Assembly: GCF_004405105.1 (NCBI RefSeq)
Contig: NZ_SORW01000044.1
Coordinates: 1 to 64,000, forward strand
DNA length: 64,000 nucleotides
Origin: Jeotgalibacillus sp. R-1-5s-1
Lineage (GTDB): Bacteria; Bacillota; Bacilli; Bacillales; Jeotgalibacillaceae
Direction: 5' to 3'
The position numbers were made by a program, and so were the translations under genes. Of the stretch, positions 33,969 to 41,956 are shown piece by piece (within the stretch, counting starts at the first letter, position 1; every line of letters starts with the position of its first letter). The notes under the pieces were generated by a model that saw nothing but the letters and a program-made list of their open reading frames with translations, ran no database searches and had not been told where the DNA came from.

Positions 33969-34146
33969 TTTTAGTACTCCTTTTAATTGGTTTATTAAGT
34001 AACCATGCTAATAGAGTGAAGAAACCAGCAAACATAACACGTATAAGAATCTCAACTGCTAAGCTCTCATGATCAAATAAGCTGAAAGGCAAAAAATATG
34101 TGAGGATAAATCCTACAACAAATATAAAAATGTACCTAATCACCAT
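33949..34146 (-). CDS. Small two-TM membrane protein, partner of the secreted precursor
   Basis: A 65-aa protein with two hydrophobic segments (about residues 4-22 and 32-50) and a basic C-terminus (KPIKRSTKNEKYTV). AAGGAGATG precedes the start. Its 3' end overlaps the start of the secreted precursor gene by 20 bp, so the two are translationally coupled. In bacteriocin loci such small membrane proteins often give immunity. No family was recognised. Confidence 0.65.
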   Translation of the reverse strand: MVIRYIFIFVVGFILTYFLPFSLFDHESLAVEILIRVMFAGFFTLLAWLLNKPIKRSTKNEKYTV

Positions 34147-34341
34147 ATACTCATCTCCTTAACTTGTATATATTGTAAATCATGATTATACTAACATATT
34201 CTAATACTAACCCTAGTTATTTCTATTAATATTGTAAAAAATGGTTATTTAGTTATGATGAAAATTAGTGCATATCTAACCGATTTGTGCCATAAGTATT
34301 GAATTACCTATTCGTAACCTTATATTTATATTAATTTTCGG
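34147..34341. other. Promoter region of the secreted-precursor pair
   Basis: An AT-rich upstream region of the 34146-33363 operon. No gene or clear motif was recognised apart from A/T-rich -10-like words. Confidence 0.4.
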
Positions 34342-34450
34342 GAAACACGGGGACGGAGCGGCCGTTCTTTTTCTTGAGCTCTGTCCCCGGGACTAAAAGA
34401 CAGAGGGACAGAGCTCAGCCAATGGCGCACCCGCTCCGTCCCCATGTTTC
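34342..34450. repeat. Second-type palindromic element, copy 1 (109 bp)
   Basis: The ends GAAACACGGGGACGGAGCGG and CCGCTCCGTCCCCATGTTTC are inverted repeats, with an internal second palindrome (GAGCTCTGTCCC with GGGACAGAGCTC). The outer GAAACACGGGGACG is the same as in the smaller palindromes. An open frame runs through it into the hydrolase gene, but the real start is downstream. Confidence 0.85.
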
Positions 34451-34466
34451 AGAAAGGGTGTCACTA

Positions 34467-35528
34467 TTGAATATATCGGAGAAAATTAAAAATTCCGTTT
34501 TAAATTGTGCAGAAAAAATTCCATTTTCAGGTTCTGTGTTAGTGCAGCAAGATCAAACGATTCATTTTAAAGAAGGATTTGGTTACGCCAACAGAAGTGA
34601 GAAACTAAAGATTACACCTTCTACAAAATTTGGGATGGCATCAGGGTGTAAGATATTCACTTCAGTGTCCATTTGTCAGTTAGTTCAAGCGGGAAAATTG
34701 AGTTTTGATACCCGTTTAAAAGATGTTGTAAATGTACCGTTTCCTCATTTTCATCCTGACATCACCATACATCAGCTATTAACACATACATCAGGCATAC
34801 CTGATTACTTTGATGAAGAAGTAATGGATGATTTTGAAGATCTTTGGAAACAGGTACCTATGTATTCAATTAAAACTCCGAAAGATTTTTTACCCATGTT
34901 TCAAAATGAAAAGATGAAGTTTTCTCCTGGTAGTAAATTTGCTTACAACAATTCAGGATTTATATTACTTGGTTTAGTGGTTGAAGAGGTATCTGGCCAA
35001 GTATTCCCTGAGTATGTCCAGGAACATATATTTGATGCTTGTGAGATGACTGATTCCGGTTACTATCGAATGGACCAGCTCCCGGAGCAGACTGCTTTAG
35101 GTTACATAGATAACCTGGAGATGGATACGTGGAAAACAAACATCTATTCATTACCTATTATGGGAGGGCAAGATGGGGGAGCATTTACGACTGTAACAGA
35201 TCTGGTAAAATTCTGGGATGGTTTATTGAATTTGAAGCTACTTAACAAAGAGTATCTTGATCAGTTATTCTTCCCTCACGTTAAAAGTGGAGAAGAAACT
35301 GCTTACGGTTATGGCGTTTGGATCCTAAAACAAAAAGGGGAAATACTTAAGTATTTTATTTTAGGCTTTGATCCAGGAGTTAGAATGCACTCTTCATACA
35401 ATGTAAAGACAAACATTCAAACTCATATCTTGTCCAATATTGAACAAAGTGTATATCCTATCGTGTCGGATGTAGATGGACTTTTTGCTGATGTAAACAC
35501 GGGTGGAACACCGGGACGTATATGGTGA
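34467..35528 (+). CDS. Beta-lactamase-fold serine hydrolase, C-terminus formed by a repeat
   Basis: A 353-aa class C beta-lactamase/penicillin-binding-protein-like hydrolase. The active-site SxxK is SGCK (FGMASGCKIFT), the second motif YNN (FAYNNSGFI), and LLTHTSGIPDYF and GGQDGGAFTTVTDL are family features. Soluble family members act as esterases or D-amino peptidases. I chose TTG 34467 because GAAAGGGTG precedes it; the open frame upstream is the second-type palindromic element. The last residues (TPGRIW) and the stop codon are encoded by a truncated GGGGACG palindrome (35512 on), so the original C-terminus seems to have been replaced. Confidence 0.8.
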   Translation: MNISEKIKNSVLNCAEKIPFSGSVLVQQDQTIHFKEGFGYANRSEKLKITPSTKFGMASGCKIFTSVSICQLVQAGKLSFDTRLKDVVNVPFPHFHPDITIHQLLTHTSGIPDYFDEEVMDDFEDLWKQVPMYSIKTPKDFLPMFQNEKMKFSPGSKFAYNNSGFILLGLVVEEVSGQVFPEYVQEHIFDACEMTDSGYYRMDQLPEQTALGYIDNLEMDTWKTNIYSLPIMGGQDGGAFTTVTDLVKFWDGLLNLKLLNKEYLDQLFFPHVKSGEETAYGYGVWILKQKGEILKYFILGFDPGVRMHSSYNVKTNIQTHILSNIEQSVYPIVSDVDGLFADVNTGGTPGRIW

Positions 35529-35551
35529 ATCATTAGACTTTCGAATCATTT
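35512..35551. repeat. GGGGACG palindrome, copy 6 (right arm truncated, overlaps a gene end)
   Basis: The left arm CGGGACGTATATGGTGAATC and loop are present, but the right arm stops after CGAATCATT. The element supplies the last codons and TGA of the serine hydrolase gene. Confidence 0.8.
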
Positions 35552-35643
35552 TTTAGCTGCATTTTCTAATATTGATTTAACTAGAAAGTTCAGAACTTGT
35601 GATTTTAGTAATAACTACTTTATACATGAGAAAGGGGAGTACT

Positions 35644-35838
35644 ATGATGGGGAGATTAGACAATTCACGATGGAAACTTAGTCTGGCTGGCTTCACTGCG
35701 TTTGTTATTGCGACTATTATCTACTTAATAACGGGTCCTAATATACCTGGAATACTCGGCTTTTTAACAGCTGCAATCGTATTGTTCATTTTAAATGCTG
35801 CGTATGTTTTATACACGAACAAGAAATCTGTGGATTGA
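35644..35838 (+). CDS. Small two-TM membrane protein (64 aa)
   Basis: A 64-aa protein with two hydrophobic segments (about residues 13-31 and 34-54) separated by GPNIPG. ATG 35644 has GGGGAG upstream, which decides against a longer reading to 35599. It lies alone between palindrome copies 6 and 7. No family was recognised. Confidence 0.6.
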   Translation: MMGRLDNSRWKLSLAGFTAFVIATIIYLITGPNIPGILGFLTAAIVLFILNAAYVLYTNKKSVD

Positions 35839-35844
35839 TTTGTC

Positions 35845-35899
35845 GGGGACGTATATTGCCAATCATTAGACTTCCAAATGATTCACATTATACGTCCCC
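35845..35899. repeat. GGGGACG palindrome, copy 7
   Basis: Arms GGGGACGTATATTGCCAATC and GATTCACATTATACGTCCCC, with mismatches in the mid-stem. It separates two convergent genes. Confidence 0.85.
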
Positions 35900-35912
35900 G
35901 CACTTCCCGGTT

Positions 35913-36851
35913 TTAGTTCCAGTTCACTGGTGGTTTTATTAACTGTGCTTTCATGCCGAGCTCTTCGGCCGCAGCTAAGATAAATTCTTTTCTGAAAAAG
36001 TAACTTTTATGGCTTACTATTTTTCCATTTTCTATTTCCTGCATTTGTATGTCATGTATTTCGTGCCCATGATCACCATCAGCTAAAACAATGATAACGG
36101 GTTTACCCCAAAGGATAAATTCTTGAGCGGTATGGCCAGGCAATCCGAATTTTAGAGACCCTTTCAGCATTTCTTTTTTAGAAAATTCCTGGAAGCCAAA
36201 GAATGCTTCATTTTGTGCGTTTTCACTAAACAAACTTAACATGCTATTTAAATCTCCATTATTAAAGGCTTCTAAGTATGCTTGAACCGTTTCGTTTTGA
36301 CCTTGTGACGTTACACCAGATTCAGTTTTCGAAAAGTCTAAAGAAGCTATTTTTCTTCTCGCACGTTGCACAGCTGAATAGACACCTCCTGGCGTACTTT
36401 GAACAATGCCGGCTACTTCTTCTGCGCTAAATTGGAAAATATCTAATAGCAGGAATGCAGTTGTTTGTTTAGGCGTCAAATTCGATTCCAACGATGTTAG
36501 GATTTCTTCCAGAAATAGACGATCTGAAAAATCAACACTTTGTTCAGGTACTTCATCTAAAGACCCTACTTCACGCTTTAATTTTCTGCACTGATCTAGC
36601 CACGTATTTGTGGCAATTCTGAACAGGTAGTACTTCTTGTCTGTGATATCACTCCACCTTTGAGGAAGTAATCCAAAAGATTTTATCATCGTTTCTTGAT
36701 AAAGATCTTCTCCATCCCAAGGCGAACCAGTGACGTATTTACAATAATTCCAAAGATCTGTGGAATAAACTGACACGATCTCTGAAAAGTCATTTCTTAA
36801 TTTTCGAGCTTCATCTATAAAATCCTTGTTAATGCTGCTTGTTTGCTCCAT
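35913..36851 (-). CDS. ECF sigma factor with C-terminal SnoaL-like domain
   Basis: A 312-aa protein. The N-terminal sigma region 2 (about residues 20-90, WDGEDLYQETMIKSF and YYLFRIATNTWLDQCRK) and region 4 (about 125-175, FSAEEVAGIVQSTPGGVYSAVQRARRK) are followed by a SnoaL-like domain (about 190-290, VQAYLEAFNNGDLNSMLSLF). ECF factors with a fused SnoaL domain usually lack a separate anti-sigma factor and use the extra domain for control. No anti-sigma gene is adjacent here. The start ATG 36851 has AGGAGGG upstream. Its target promoters are unknown. Confidence 0.88.
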   Translation of the reverse strand: MEQTSSINKDFIDEARKLRNDFSEIVSVYSTDLWNYCKYVTGSPWDGEDLYQETMIKSFGLLPQRWSDITDKKYYLFRIATNTWLDQCRKLKREVGSLDEVPEQSVDFSDRLFLEEILTSLESNLTPKQTTAFLLLDIFQFSAEEVAGIVQSTPGGVYSAVQRARRKIASLDFSKTESGVTSQGQNETVQAYLEAFNNGDLNSMLSLFSENAQNEAFFGFQEFSKKEMLKGSLKFGLPGHTAQEFILWGKPVIIVLADGDHGHEIHDIQMQEIENGKIVSHKSYFFRKEFILAAAEELGMKAQLIKPPVNWN

Positions 36852-37081
36852 ATGGATTCCCTCCTAAAATGTTTACACTATAAAGACGTTTCCATATAGA
36901 AAAATTATACGGTTAAATTCAAAATAATTATAGAAACTTCAATATGTTGTATTACACTAGGAGTGGTTCATGTCATTTATTAGACAGCTTAAGCGATTTT
37001 AACAGGGTATGATAGCTCTTATATATTCAACTATAACGTTCCTTAATTTTAATAAAATAATTCAAATAGAGGCGGAATCAT

Positions 37082-38044
37082 ATGCCCAAAATTGACAACA
37101 TGTTAGCGATTTTATGGATGCTCCGTTCAGGTGAAAAGGTGACGGCGCAACAGATTTCAGAGAGGTTAGAGATGAATATCAGGACGGTGTATCGTTATAT
37201 TGATACGATTTCAACGAGTGGTGTACCGATCGTGTCAGAATCGGGACATAATGGTGGATACAGTTTATTGGATCATTTTGTTGATGCGCCTTTATTTTTT
37301 GATGCTGAGGAGCAGACGTCACTGTTTCACGCTGCTGTTTTTGCAGAAGAAGCCGGGTATTATGGTGGTGAGGCACTGAATAGGGCGATTTCAAAACTGA
37401 GTCACTACTCAAATCATGAACAGGAAACAAAGGTAAACCAGCATGTCACGAGTCTTGAAGTCATCAGTCGCTCACGCTCACTTTCTGTAGAACCTTTTTT
37501 GAAGGAGCTGGAGCAGGCGGTTGCTGACGGTTACTCAGTAAACATGGTTTACCATAAAAACGGATCAAAGCAGTTGGATGATAGACTGGTCGATCCGTAC
37601 AGAATGATCTATTGGAATCATAAGTGGTATGTGATTGGATTTTGTCATCTCAGAAATGATATTCGTAGTTTTAGAGTAGATCGAATTGAAAGTCTCACGC
37701 CAACCGAAAATACATTTAGCCGACCCAAACATTTTTCAGCACGTGACTTTTTTACAAGAAATCTTCTTCCAGCTACAGATGATAAGGATAGGGTTATTTC
37801 TTTTGTGATCAGTGGGGATCGGCGTGTATTGGATGATATATGCGAGCATTGGTTTTTGGGGCATTATGTAAAAGAGCGCACTTCCAATCAAGCTGTTTTC
37901 CTTCTTGAAGAAGATGTGCTCCATACTTATGTGCCTTATTTGCTTTTGCCGTACAATCAATCGATTAAAGTGATGGAGCCGGTCAGCCTTAAGAAAAGAA
38001 TGATTGAAGTTCTGACGGAATTAATAAAATTTCATGAAGTATGA
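37082..38044 (+). CDS. WYL-domain transcriptional regulator (YafY-type)
   Basis: A 320-aa regulator. The N-terminal HTH (about residues 5-60, TAQQISERLEMNIRTVYRYID) and the GHNGGYSLL segment are typical of YafY/DeoR-like proteins. A WYL domain follows (about 165-235, VDPYRMIYWNHKWYVIGFCHL and IRSFRVDRI), then a WCX-like C-terminal part. WYL domains bind nucleic acid or small ligands and often control DNA-damage or defence genes. It is followed by a terminator and then a DJ-1/PfpI gene, which it may regulate. The start ATG 37082 has GAGGCGG upstream. Confidence 0.9.
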   Translation: MPKIDNMLAILWMLRSGEKVTAQQISERLEMNIRTVYRYIDTISTSGVPIVSESGHNGGYSLLDHFVDAPLFFDAEEQTSLFHAAVFAEEAGYYGGEALNRAISKLSHYSNHEQETKVNQHVTSLEVISRSRSLSVEPFLKELEQAVADGYSVNMVYHKNGSKQLDDRLVDPYRMIYWNHKWYVIGFCHLRNDIRSFRVDRIESLTPTENTFSRPKHFSARDFFTRNLLPATDDKDRVISFVISGDRRVLDDICEHWFLGHYVKERTSNQAVFLLEEDVLHTYVPYLLLPYNQSIKVMEPVSLKKRMIEVLTELIKFHEV

Positions 38045-38047
38045 TCA

Positions 38048-38079
38048 CTTCCCTGACGCTAACTGTCAGGGAAGTTTTA
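38048..38079 (+). terminator. Terminator after the WYL regulator
   Basis: CTTCCCTGAC pairs perfectly with GTCAGGGAAG around a 7-base loop, followed by TTTTATTAT. Confidence 0.85.
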
Positions 38080-38118
38080 TTATACTGGCATTATCGAATG
38101 TGATTGGAGTGTTATGAG

Positions 38119-38745
38119 ATGCAAACGACAAAAGCTTATTTATATGTATTTGATACAATGTCAGACTGGGAATATGGCTATTTAATCGCGGAACTCAACT
38201 CAGGAAGGTATTTTAAAAAGGATCTAGCACCTTTAAAAGTGATCACAGTAGGAGCGAATAAAGACATGATAACGACGATGGGAGGGCTTTGCATAAAACC
38301 GGATATGTCCCTTGATGAATGTACGTTTGAAAATAAAGATCTTGTCATTTTACCGGGAGGGACTACGTGGAGTGAAGATATTCACCAGCCTGTCCTGGAA
38401 AGAATCGGCCAGGCTTTAGAAATTGGCACCATTGTTGCGGCAATTTGTGGCGCTGTTGATGCCCTCGCGAATAGAAGATACTTAGATACCAGAAAGCACA
38501 CAAGCAATAACATAGACTATACCAAAATGGTAAGCCCTCACTATAAAGGCGAAACGTTTTATGAATCGGGAGCTGCTGTCGCTGATACAAACTTAGTCAC
38601 CGCATCAGGAATCGCCCCGCTGGAATTTGCCATGGAAGTACTGAAAAAAATAGAAGTATTTACACCAGACGCATTACATTCATGGTATAACCTGAATAAG
38701 ACGAATGAACCTGAATACTTTTATGAGTTGATGAACGGTAAGTGA
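38119..38745 (+). CDS. DJ-1/PfpI-family protein (class I glutamine amidotransferase-like)
   Basis: A 208-aa DJ-1/PfpI-fold protein. The nucleophile elbow AAICGAVDALA holds the conserved Cys, LVILPGGTTW provides the preceding strand and oxyanion loop, and residues near 100-140 complete the fold. Family members are chaperone/deglycase-like, amidase or hydratase enzymes. ATG 38119 is chosen with TTGGAGTG upstream. The gene follows the WYL regulator and ends against the second-type palindromic element. Confidence 0.82.
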   Translation: MQTTKAYLYVFDTMSDWEYGYLIAELNSGRYFKKDLAPLKVITVGANKDMITTMGGLCIKPDMSLDECTFENKDLVILPGGTTWSEDIHQPVLERIGQALEIGTIVAAICGAVDALANRRYLDTRKHTSNNIDYTKMVSPHYKGETFYESGAAVADTNLVTASGIAPLEFAMEVLKKIEVFTPDALHSWYNLNKTNEPEYFYELMNGK

Positions 38746-38853
38746 CACTGGGGGACGGAGCGGCCGTTCTTTTTCTCCAGGTCTGTCCCCCTGATCAAAA
38801 AACAGAGGGACAGAGCTTAGCAAATGGCGCAGCCGCTCCTTCCCCCTTGTGAC
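38742..38853. repeat. Second-type palindromic element, copy 2 (112 bp)
   Basis: Ends GTGACACTGGGGGACGGAGC and CCGCTCCTTCCCCCTTGTGA are near-inverted repeats. The internal GTCTGTCCCCC/GAGGGACAGAGC palindrome matches the copy at 34342-34450. The first bases overlap the stop of the DJ-1/PfpI gene. A GGGGACG palindrome follows directly. Confidence 0.85.
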
Positions 38854-38858
38854 GCGCC

Positions 38859-38912
38859 GGGACGTATATTTTGAATCATTAGATAAACGAATGACTCAGG
38901 ATATACGTCCCC
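38859..38912. repeat. GGGGACG palindrome, copy 8
   Basis: Arms GGGACGTATATTTTGAATC and GACTCAGGATATACGTCCC. It abuts the second-type element at 38742-38853, so the two repeat types are adjacent. Confidence 0.85.
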
Positions 38913-38930
38913 AATACGAGGAGGGACATA

Positions 38931-39533
38931 ATGGGAAACACTGAGAAATTTGAAATGATCGCTGATAAGTATGACACGCCTGAAAGAATAGAAATAGCAA
39001 AGGTCTCATCAGGTGCCATCCGTCATTATTTAGTTGACGCTAAAAGTAAGAATGCAATTGATTTTGGGTGTGGAACGGGTCTTGTCGGAATGAATTTGTT
39101 AGACGAGTTTCAATCTATACTTTTCCTGGATACATCACAGAACATGATTAATCAAATAAAGCAAAAAATAACTGATCATAATATTAAGAATGCAGATACA
39201 CTTTACTTTGATATTGAAAAAGAAGAACCGTCAGATTTACATGCCGACTATATTTTTATGGCTCAGGTTCTACTTCATATTCCTGATGTTGAATTCGTGT
39301 TATCAAAACTATTTGATGTTCTGAATGAAGGAGGACATCTATTAATAGTGGATTTTAATCTAAATGAAAAAGTAGTGTCAGATCTTGTTCATAACGGATT
39401 TGACCCAAAAGAGTTAATCGATATTATGACTAAGATTGGGTATAAGGACATTCAATTCAAAACTTTTTATCATGGAGATAAAATATTCATGGGACAAGAT
39501 GCATCGATGTTTATTTTGGACGCAAAAAAGTGA
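38931..39533 (+). CDS. Class I SAM-dependent methyltransferase
   Basis: A 200-aa methyltransferase. Motif I is NAIDFGCGTGLVG (about residues 41-53), followed by the acidic LFLDTSQNM strand, the YIFMAQVLLHIPD post-motif region and NEGGHLLIVDFN (motif III). It resembles YdaC/UbiE-like small-molecule methyltransferases; the substrate is unknown. The start ATG 38931 has GAGGAGGG upstream. It sits alone between palindrome copies 8 and 9. Confidence 0.88.
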   Translation: MGNTEKFEMIADKYDTPERIEIAKVSSGAIRHYLVDAKSKNAIDFGCGTGLVGMNLLDEFQSILFLDTSQNMINQIKQKITDHNIKNADTLYFDIEKEEPSDLHADYIFMAQVLLHIPDVEFVLSKLFDVLNEGGHLLIVDFNLNEKVVSDLVHNGFDPKELIDIMTKIGYKDIQFKTFYHGDKIFMGQDASMFILDAKK

Positions 39534-39538
39534 CGCAT

Positions 39539-39593
39539 GGGGACGTATATCTTGAATCATTTGATACACGAATGATTCAAAATATACGTCCTC
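39539..39593. repeat. GGGGACG palindrome, copy 9
   Basis: Arms GGGGACGTATATCTTGAATC and GATTCAAAATATACGTCC, one mismatch pair. It starts 6 bp after the methyltransferase stop. Confidence 0.85.
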
Positions 39594-39712
39594 TTATTTC
39601 ATTTTAAAGCTTGTCTTACAGTTAACAATTTGAAATAATTGGTATTAAGAATACGCATCAAACAATACAAGATCCTTGCACTTTCATATTAAGAAATCAG
39701 GAGGAGAAATTT

Positions 39713-40096
39713 ATGATTAATAAAGTGGGCCAGATTATGTTGTATGTAGATAACCAGGAGGAAGCCGTTCGATTTTGGACCGATAAAGTAGGGTTTAGCT
39801 TAATTTCCTCTGAAGAGAATGACCAGGGGATGAAGTGGATGGAAATTGCTCCAACTAAAGATTCGGAAACCTGCCTTGTTTTACACAACAAGAAGATAGT
39901 AGCTGAATTAGACCCTGAAATGAATCTGGGTACCCCATCTTTAATGTTTTTCACTGACCAATTAGAGAAATTACATGAGGATTTATCACAACAAAATGTA
40001 ACGGTTGGAGAAATTGTAGATATGCCCGCCGGAAGAGTATTTAACTTTGCTGACAATGAACAAAACTACTTTGCTGTTATGGAATCAAAAAAATAA
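39713..40096 (+). CDS. VOC-family (glyoxalase/dioxygenase-fold) protein
   Basis: A 127-aa protein with the paired beta-alpha-beta-beta-beta modules of the vicinal oxygen chelate fold (MLYVDNQEEAVRFWTDKVGF at the start and ADNEQNYFAVME at the end). Members include glyoxalases and antibiotic-binding resistance proteins. The start ATG 39713 has CAGGAGGAG upstream. It lies between palindrome copies 9 and 10. Confidence 0.87.
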   Translation: MINKVGQIMLYVDNQEEAVRFWTDKVGFSLISSEENDQGMKWMEIAPTKDSETCLVLHNKKIVAELDPEMNLGTPSLMFFTDQLEKLHEDLSQQNVTVGEIVDMPAGRVFNFADNEQNYFAVMESKK

Positions 40097-40111
40097 GACT
40101 GTCTGATTCGC

Positions 40112-40161
40112 GAGGACGTGTGTTTTGAATTATTAGATATATAAAGTTCAAGCCATACGTT
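40112..40161. repeat. GGGGACG palindrome, copy 10 (degenerate)
   Basis: The left arm AGGACGTGTGTTTTGAATTA is recognisable; the right arm (AGTTCAAGCCATACGTTCGC) has several mismatches. It appears to be a decayed copy. Confidence 0.6.
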
Positions 40162-40196
40162 CGCAGGTCTTATAAAAAGGATTTAGGAGAATTAAG

Positions 40197-40481
40197 ATGT
40201 GGATTATATTAGGGATAATGGCAATAGTAGCAACAGTAATCAATCTACTGATGTACGCAGCAGGAAAAGATTATAAGCTGGCGATGGCCATGGGATTGTC
40301 ATTGACAGCATTAACACTGTGCGCAGAGTACAGTATGATATCGAATTGGGTAAAAGCAGAAGATTGGGGAGCTTTAGCGGATGTCGTACCTGGCATGGAA
40401 AGGGCGTTATGGTTTTTGACTGTTGTTTCGATTTTGCTGAATATAGCGCCTGTGTTTTTAGAGCAGAGAAGGAGGAAGTGA
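40197..40481 (+). CDS. Small membrane protein (94 aa)
   Basis: A 94-aa protein with three hydrophobic segments (about residues 2-20, 29-48 and 69-86) and a basic tail (EQRRRK). TTAGGAG precedes ATG 40197. It is a single-gene unit between palindrome copies 10 and 11. No family was recognised. Confidence 0.7.
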   Translation: MWIILGIMAIVATVINLLMYAAGKDYKLAMAMGLSLTALTLCAEYSMISNWVKAEDWGALADVVPGMERALWFLTVVSILLNIAPVFLEQRRRK

Positions 40482-40496
40482 GATCTGGGTGAGGCA

Positions 40497-40552
40497 GGGG
40501 GACGTATATAGTGGATCATGAAAGACGTTGATGGTTCACGATATACGTTGCT
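40497..40552. repeat. GGGGACG palindrome, copy 11 (degenerate)
   Basis: GGGGGACGTATATAGTGGATC with GGTTCACGATATACGTTGC; several mismatches. It separates two convergent genes. Confidence 0.7.
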
Positions 40553-40563
40553 GATTTTTTAAG

Positions 40564-41163
40564 TCACTTAACCAATAGGTCTTCCAACTTAAAAGTCTTA
40601 CTCACATCCTGATCCTCAATCCATCTTAAAAACTGCTCAACATTCTTAATTTCCTCTGATAAGACAGCTTTATAAATAAAGATAGATGGGTAAGACAATC
40701 CCTGTTCCAATAGCGACTCTTTTAAATCTAAGATGGTTTGTCTGCTAGCACTCGTTAAAATGTTGTTCATAGGTTCTACCAGATCCCTGGATAACGGGCC
40801 GACATGATCATTAGGGAATAACCACATATCTACATTCCATGAAGTATCACCATCTTTTGGATTTGAGTATGTTAATCGTGAATACAAACCGTTAAATGCT
40901 AAGTCTAAGTGATTACTAAACTTGATTTGCTTTACCCCTTCAATCGAAGACAAGGAAGTGAGGACTTTAAAGACGGACTCAGGGCAGGGTGCTTCGCAAA
41001 AAACTTCCATATCAATATCGTGATCTACCATTAAGTTGTACGCATTGGCACCAACTAAATGAACCTCGCCTATTTCTCCCCACAACGCTTCCAGGTTTAA
41101 TGCATGTAATACCTCGCGCGCTTTCCGTTGTCTCTGTGTTGCTCTTGATATGAGTTCATTCAT
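40564..41163 (-). CDS. Nucleotidyltransferase-fold protein
   Basis: A 199-aa protein with a pol-beta-type nucleotidyltransferase core: VHLVGANAYNLMVDHDIDMEVF gives the Gly-helix and the DxD pair, and WNVDMWLF provides a third carboxylate. This is typical of aminoglycoside nucleotidyltransferase and GrpB-like small proteins; the substrate is unknown. The start is ATG 41163. It lies between palindrome 11 and a regulator remnant. Confidence 0.75.
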   Translation of the reverse strand: MNELISRATQRQRKAREVLHALNLEALWGEIGEVHLVGANAYNLMVDHDIDMEVFCEAPCPESVFKVLTSLSSIEGVKQIKFSNHLDLAFNGLYSRLTYSNPKDGDTSWNVDMWLFPNDHVGPLSRDLVEPMNNILTSASRQTILDLKESLLEQGLSYPSIFIYKAVLSEEIKNVEQFLRWIEDQDVSKTFKLEDLLVK

Positions 41164-41276
41164 CTTAACACCTCTATGTAATAGTTATAAATTTACAAAT
41201 TACTTAAGTGTAACGAAATGCGAGGTGGAATGCAATCATAAGTTTTTTGAAAAAGAGCTAGATATGTGGGCGCATA

Positions 41277-41431
41277 TCAAATCATCTTATTTGAAACTGG
41301 TGAAGAAAGGTTCATCATCGTGTAGGGTTCCCCATACTCCATAGTTAGATCAATGAACTCTTCCAGTAACTCGTTCGTTTCTGTAATGACCTTAACTAAA
41401 TAACTATACTCACCAGTTAATCGATGGCAGG
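41277..41431 (-). pseudogene. Lrp/AsnC-family regulator, C-terminal remnant
   Basis: The minus strand encodes CHRLTGEYSYLVKVIT, ETNELLEEFIDL, MEYGEPYTMMN and LSSPVSNKMI before a TGA at 41277. This is the ligand-binding RAM-type C-terminal part of Lrp/AsnC regulators (the CHxxTGxYDYLLKV pattern). The N-terminal HTH is absent: the reading is cut at about 41431, exactly where palindrome copy 12 begins. The gene was therefore broken at the repeat. It is too short for normal gene calling. Confidence 0.75.
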
Positions 41432-41485
41432 GGGACGTATGTTGTGAATCATTAGCCTTTCGAATGATTCACAACATACGTCTCC
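41430..41485. repeat. GGGGACG palindrome, copy 12
   Basis: Arms GGGGACGTATGTTGTGAATC and GATTCACAACATACGTCTCC, almost perfect; GTATGTT is matched by AACATAC. It lies at the break point of the Lrp/AsnC remnant. Confidence 0.87.
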
Positions 41486-41561
41486 TTTACTTAAGTTCCT
41501 TGTTCCGTTAATAGCCAGTTGATAAAATGGTATAGAAAAATAGGTAAAAAAAGGTTAAGGT

Positions 41562-41937
41562 ATGTTTAAGAAAATAAAGAAAAACCCAGTTAAAACTTCA
41601 ATAGTTTTGATTATTTCTGTTGCAACAATCGGCGCTTTTATCATACTATGGCCATTCTATTTCATCGGAGGTATTGAACCCGGGGAATTGATCATGGAAG
41701 AAGCTTCACCAACAGGGGAATACACGGTCAAAACGTATTTAAACAGAGCCCACTCAACTGTCGATTATGCGGTTTTAGGTGTATTAGAATACAATGACAA
41801 AAATAAGAAGGATAAAAATATATTGACAGTATCGAATACAAGAAGGCTTAATTAAGTGGGGAGACAGCGATACGGTCAACATTAATGGGGTAATGTTAGA
41901 TGTGCCAAATGAGCAGTATGACTATAGAAATCCTTGA
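41562..41937 (+). pseudogene. DUF5412-like membrane protein, frameshifted
   Basis: An N-terminal membrane segment (SIVLIISVATIGAFIILWPF) is followed by EEASPTGEYTVKTYLN, the usual start of the exported part of DUF5412-like proteins. The open frame ends at 41855, but a second frame from about 41820 continues the same family (RIQEGLIKWGDSDTVNINGV and LDVPNEQYDYRNP, stop at 41937), with one in-frame TGA at the junction. A frameshift plus stop indicates a broken gene unless a sequencing error is involved. It lies between palindrome copies 12 and 13. Confidence 0.65.
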
Positions 41938-41956
41938 TTTAAGCGATCTATTAAGA

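Noticed and set aside
34374-34466. N-terminal extension of the serine hydrolase
   Set aside because: The extension is encoded by the second-type palindromic element; a TTG with a good ribosome site at 34467 is the likelier start.
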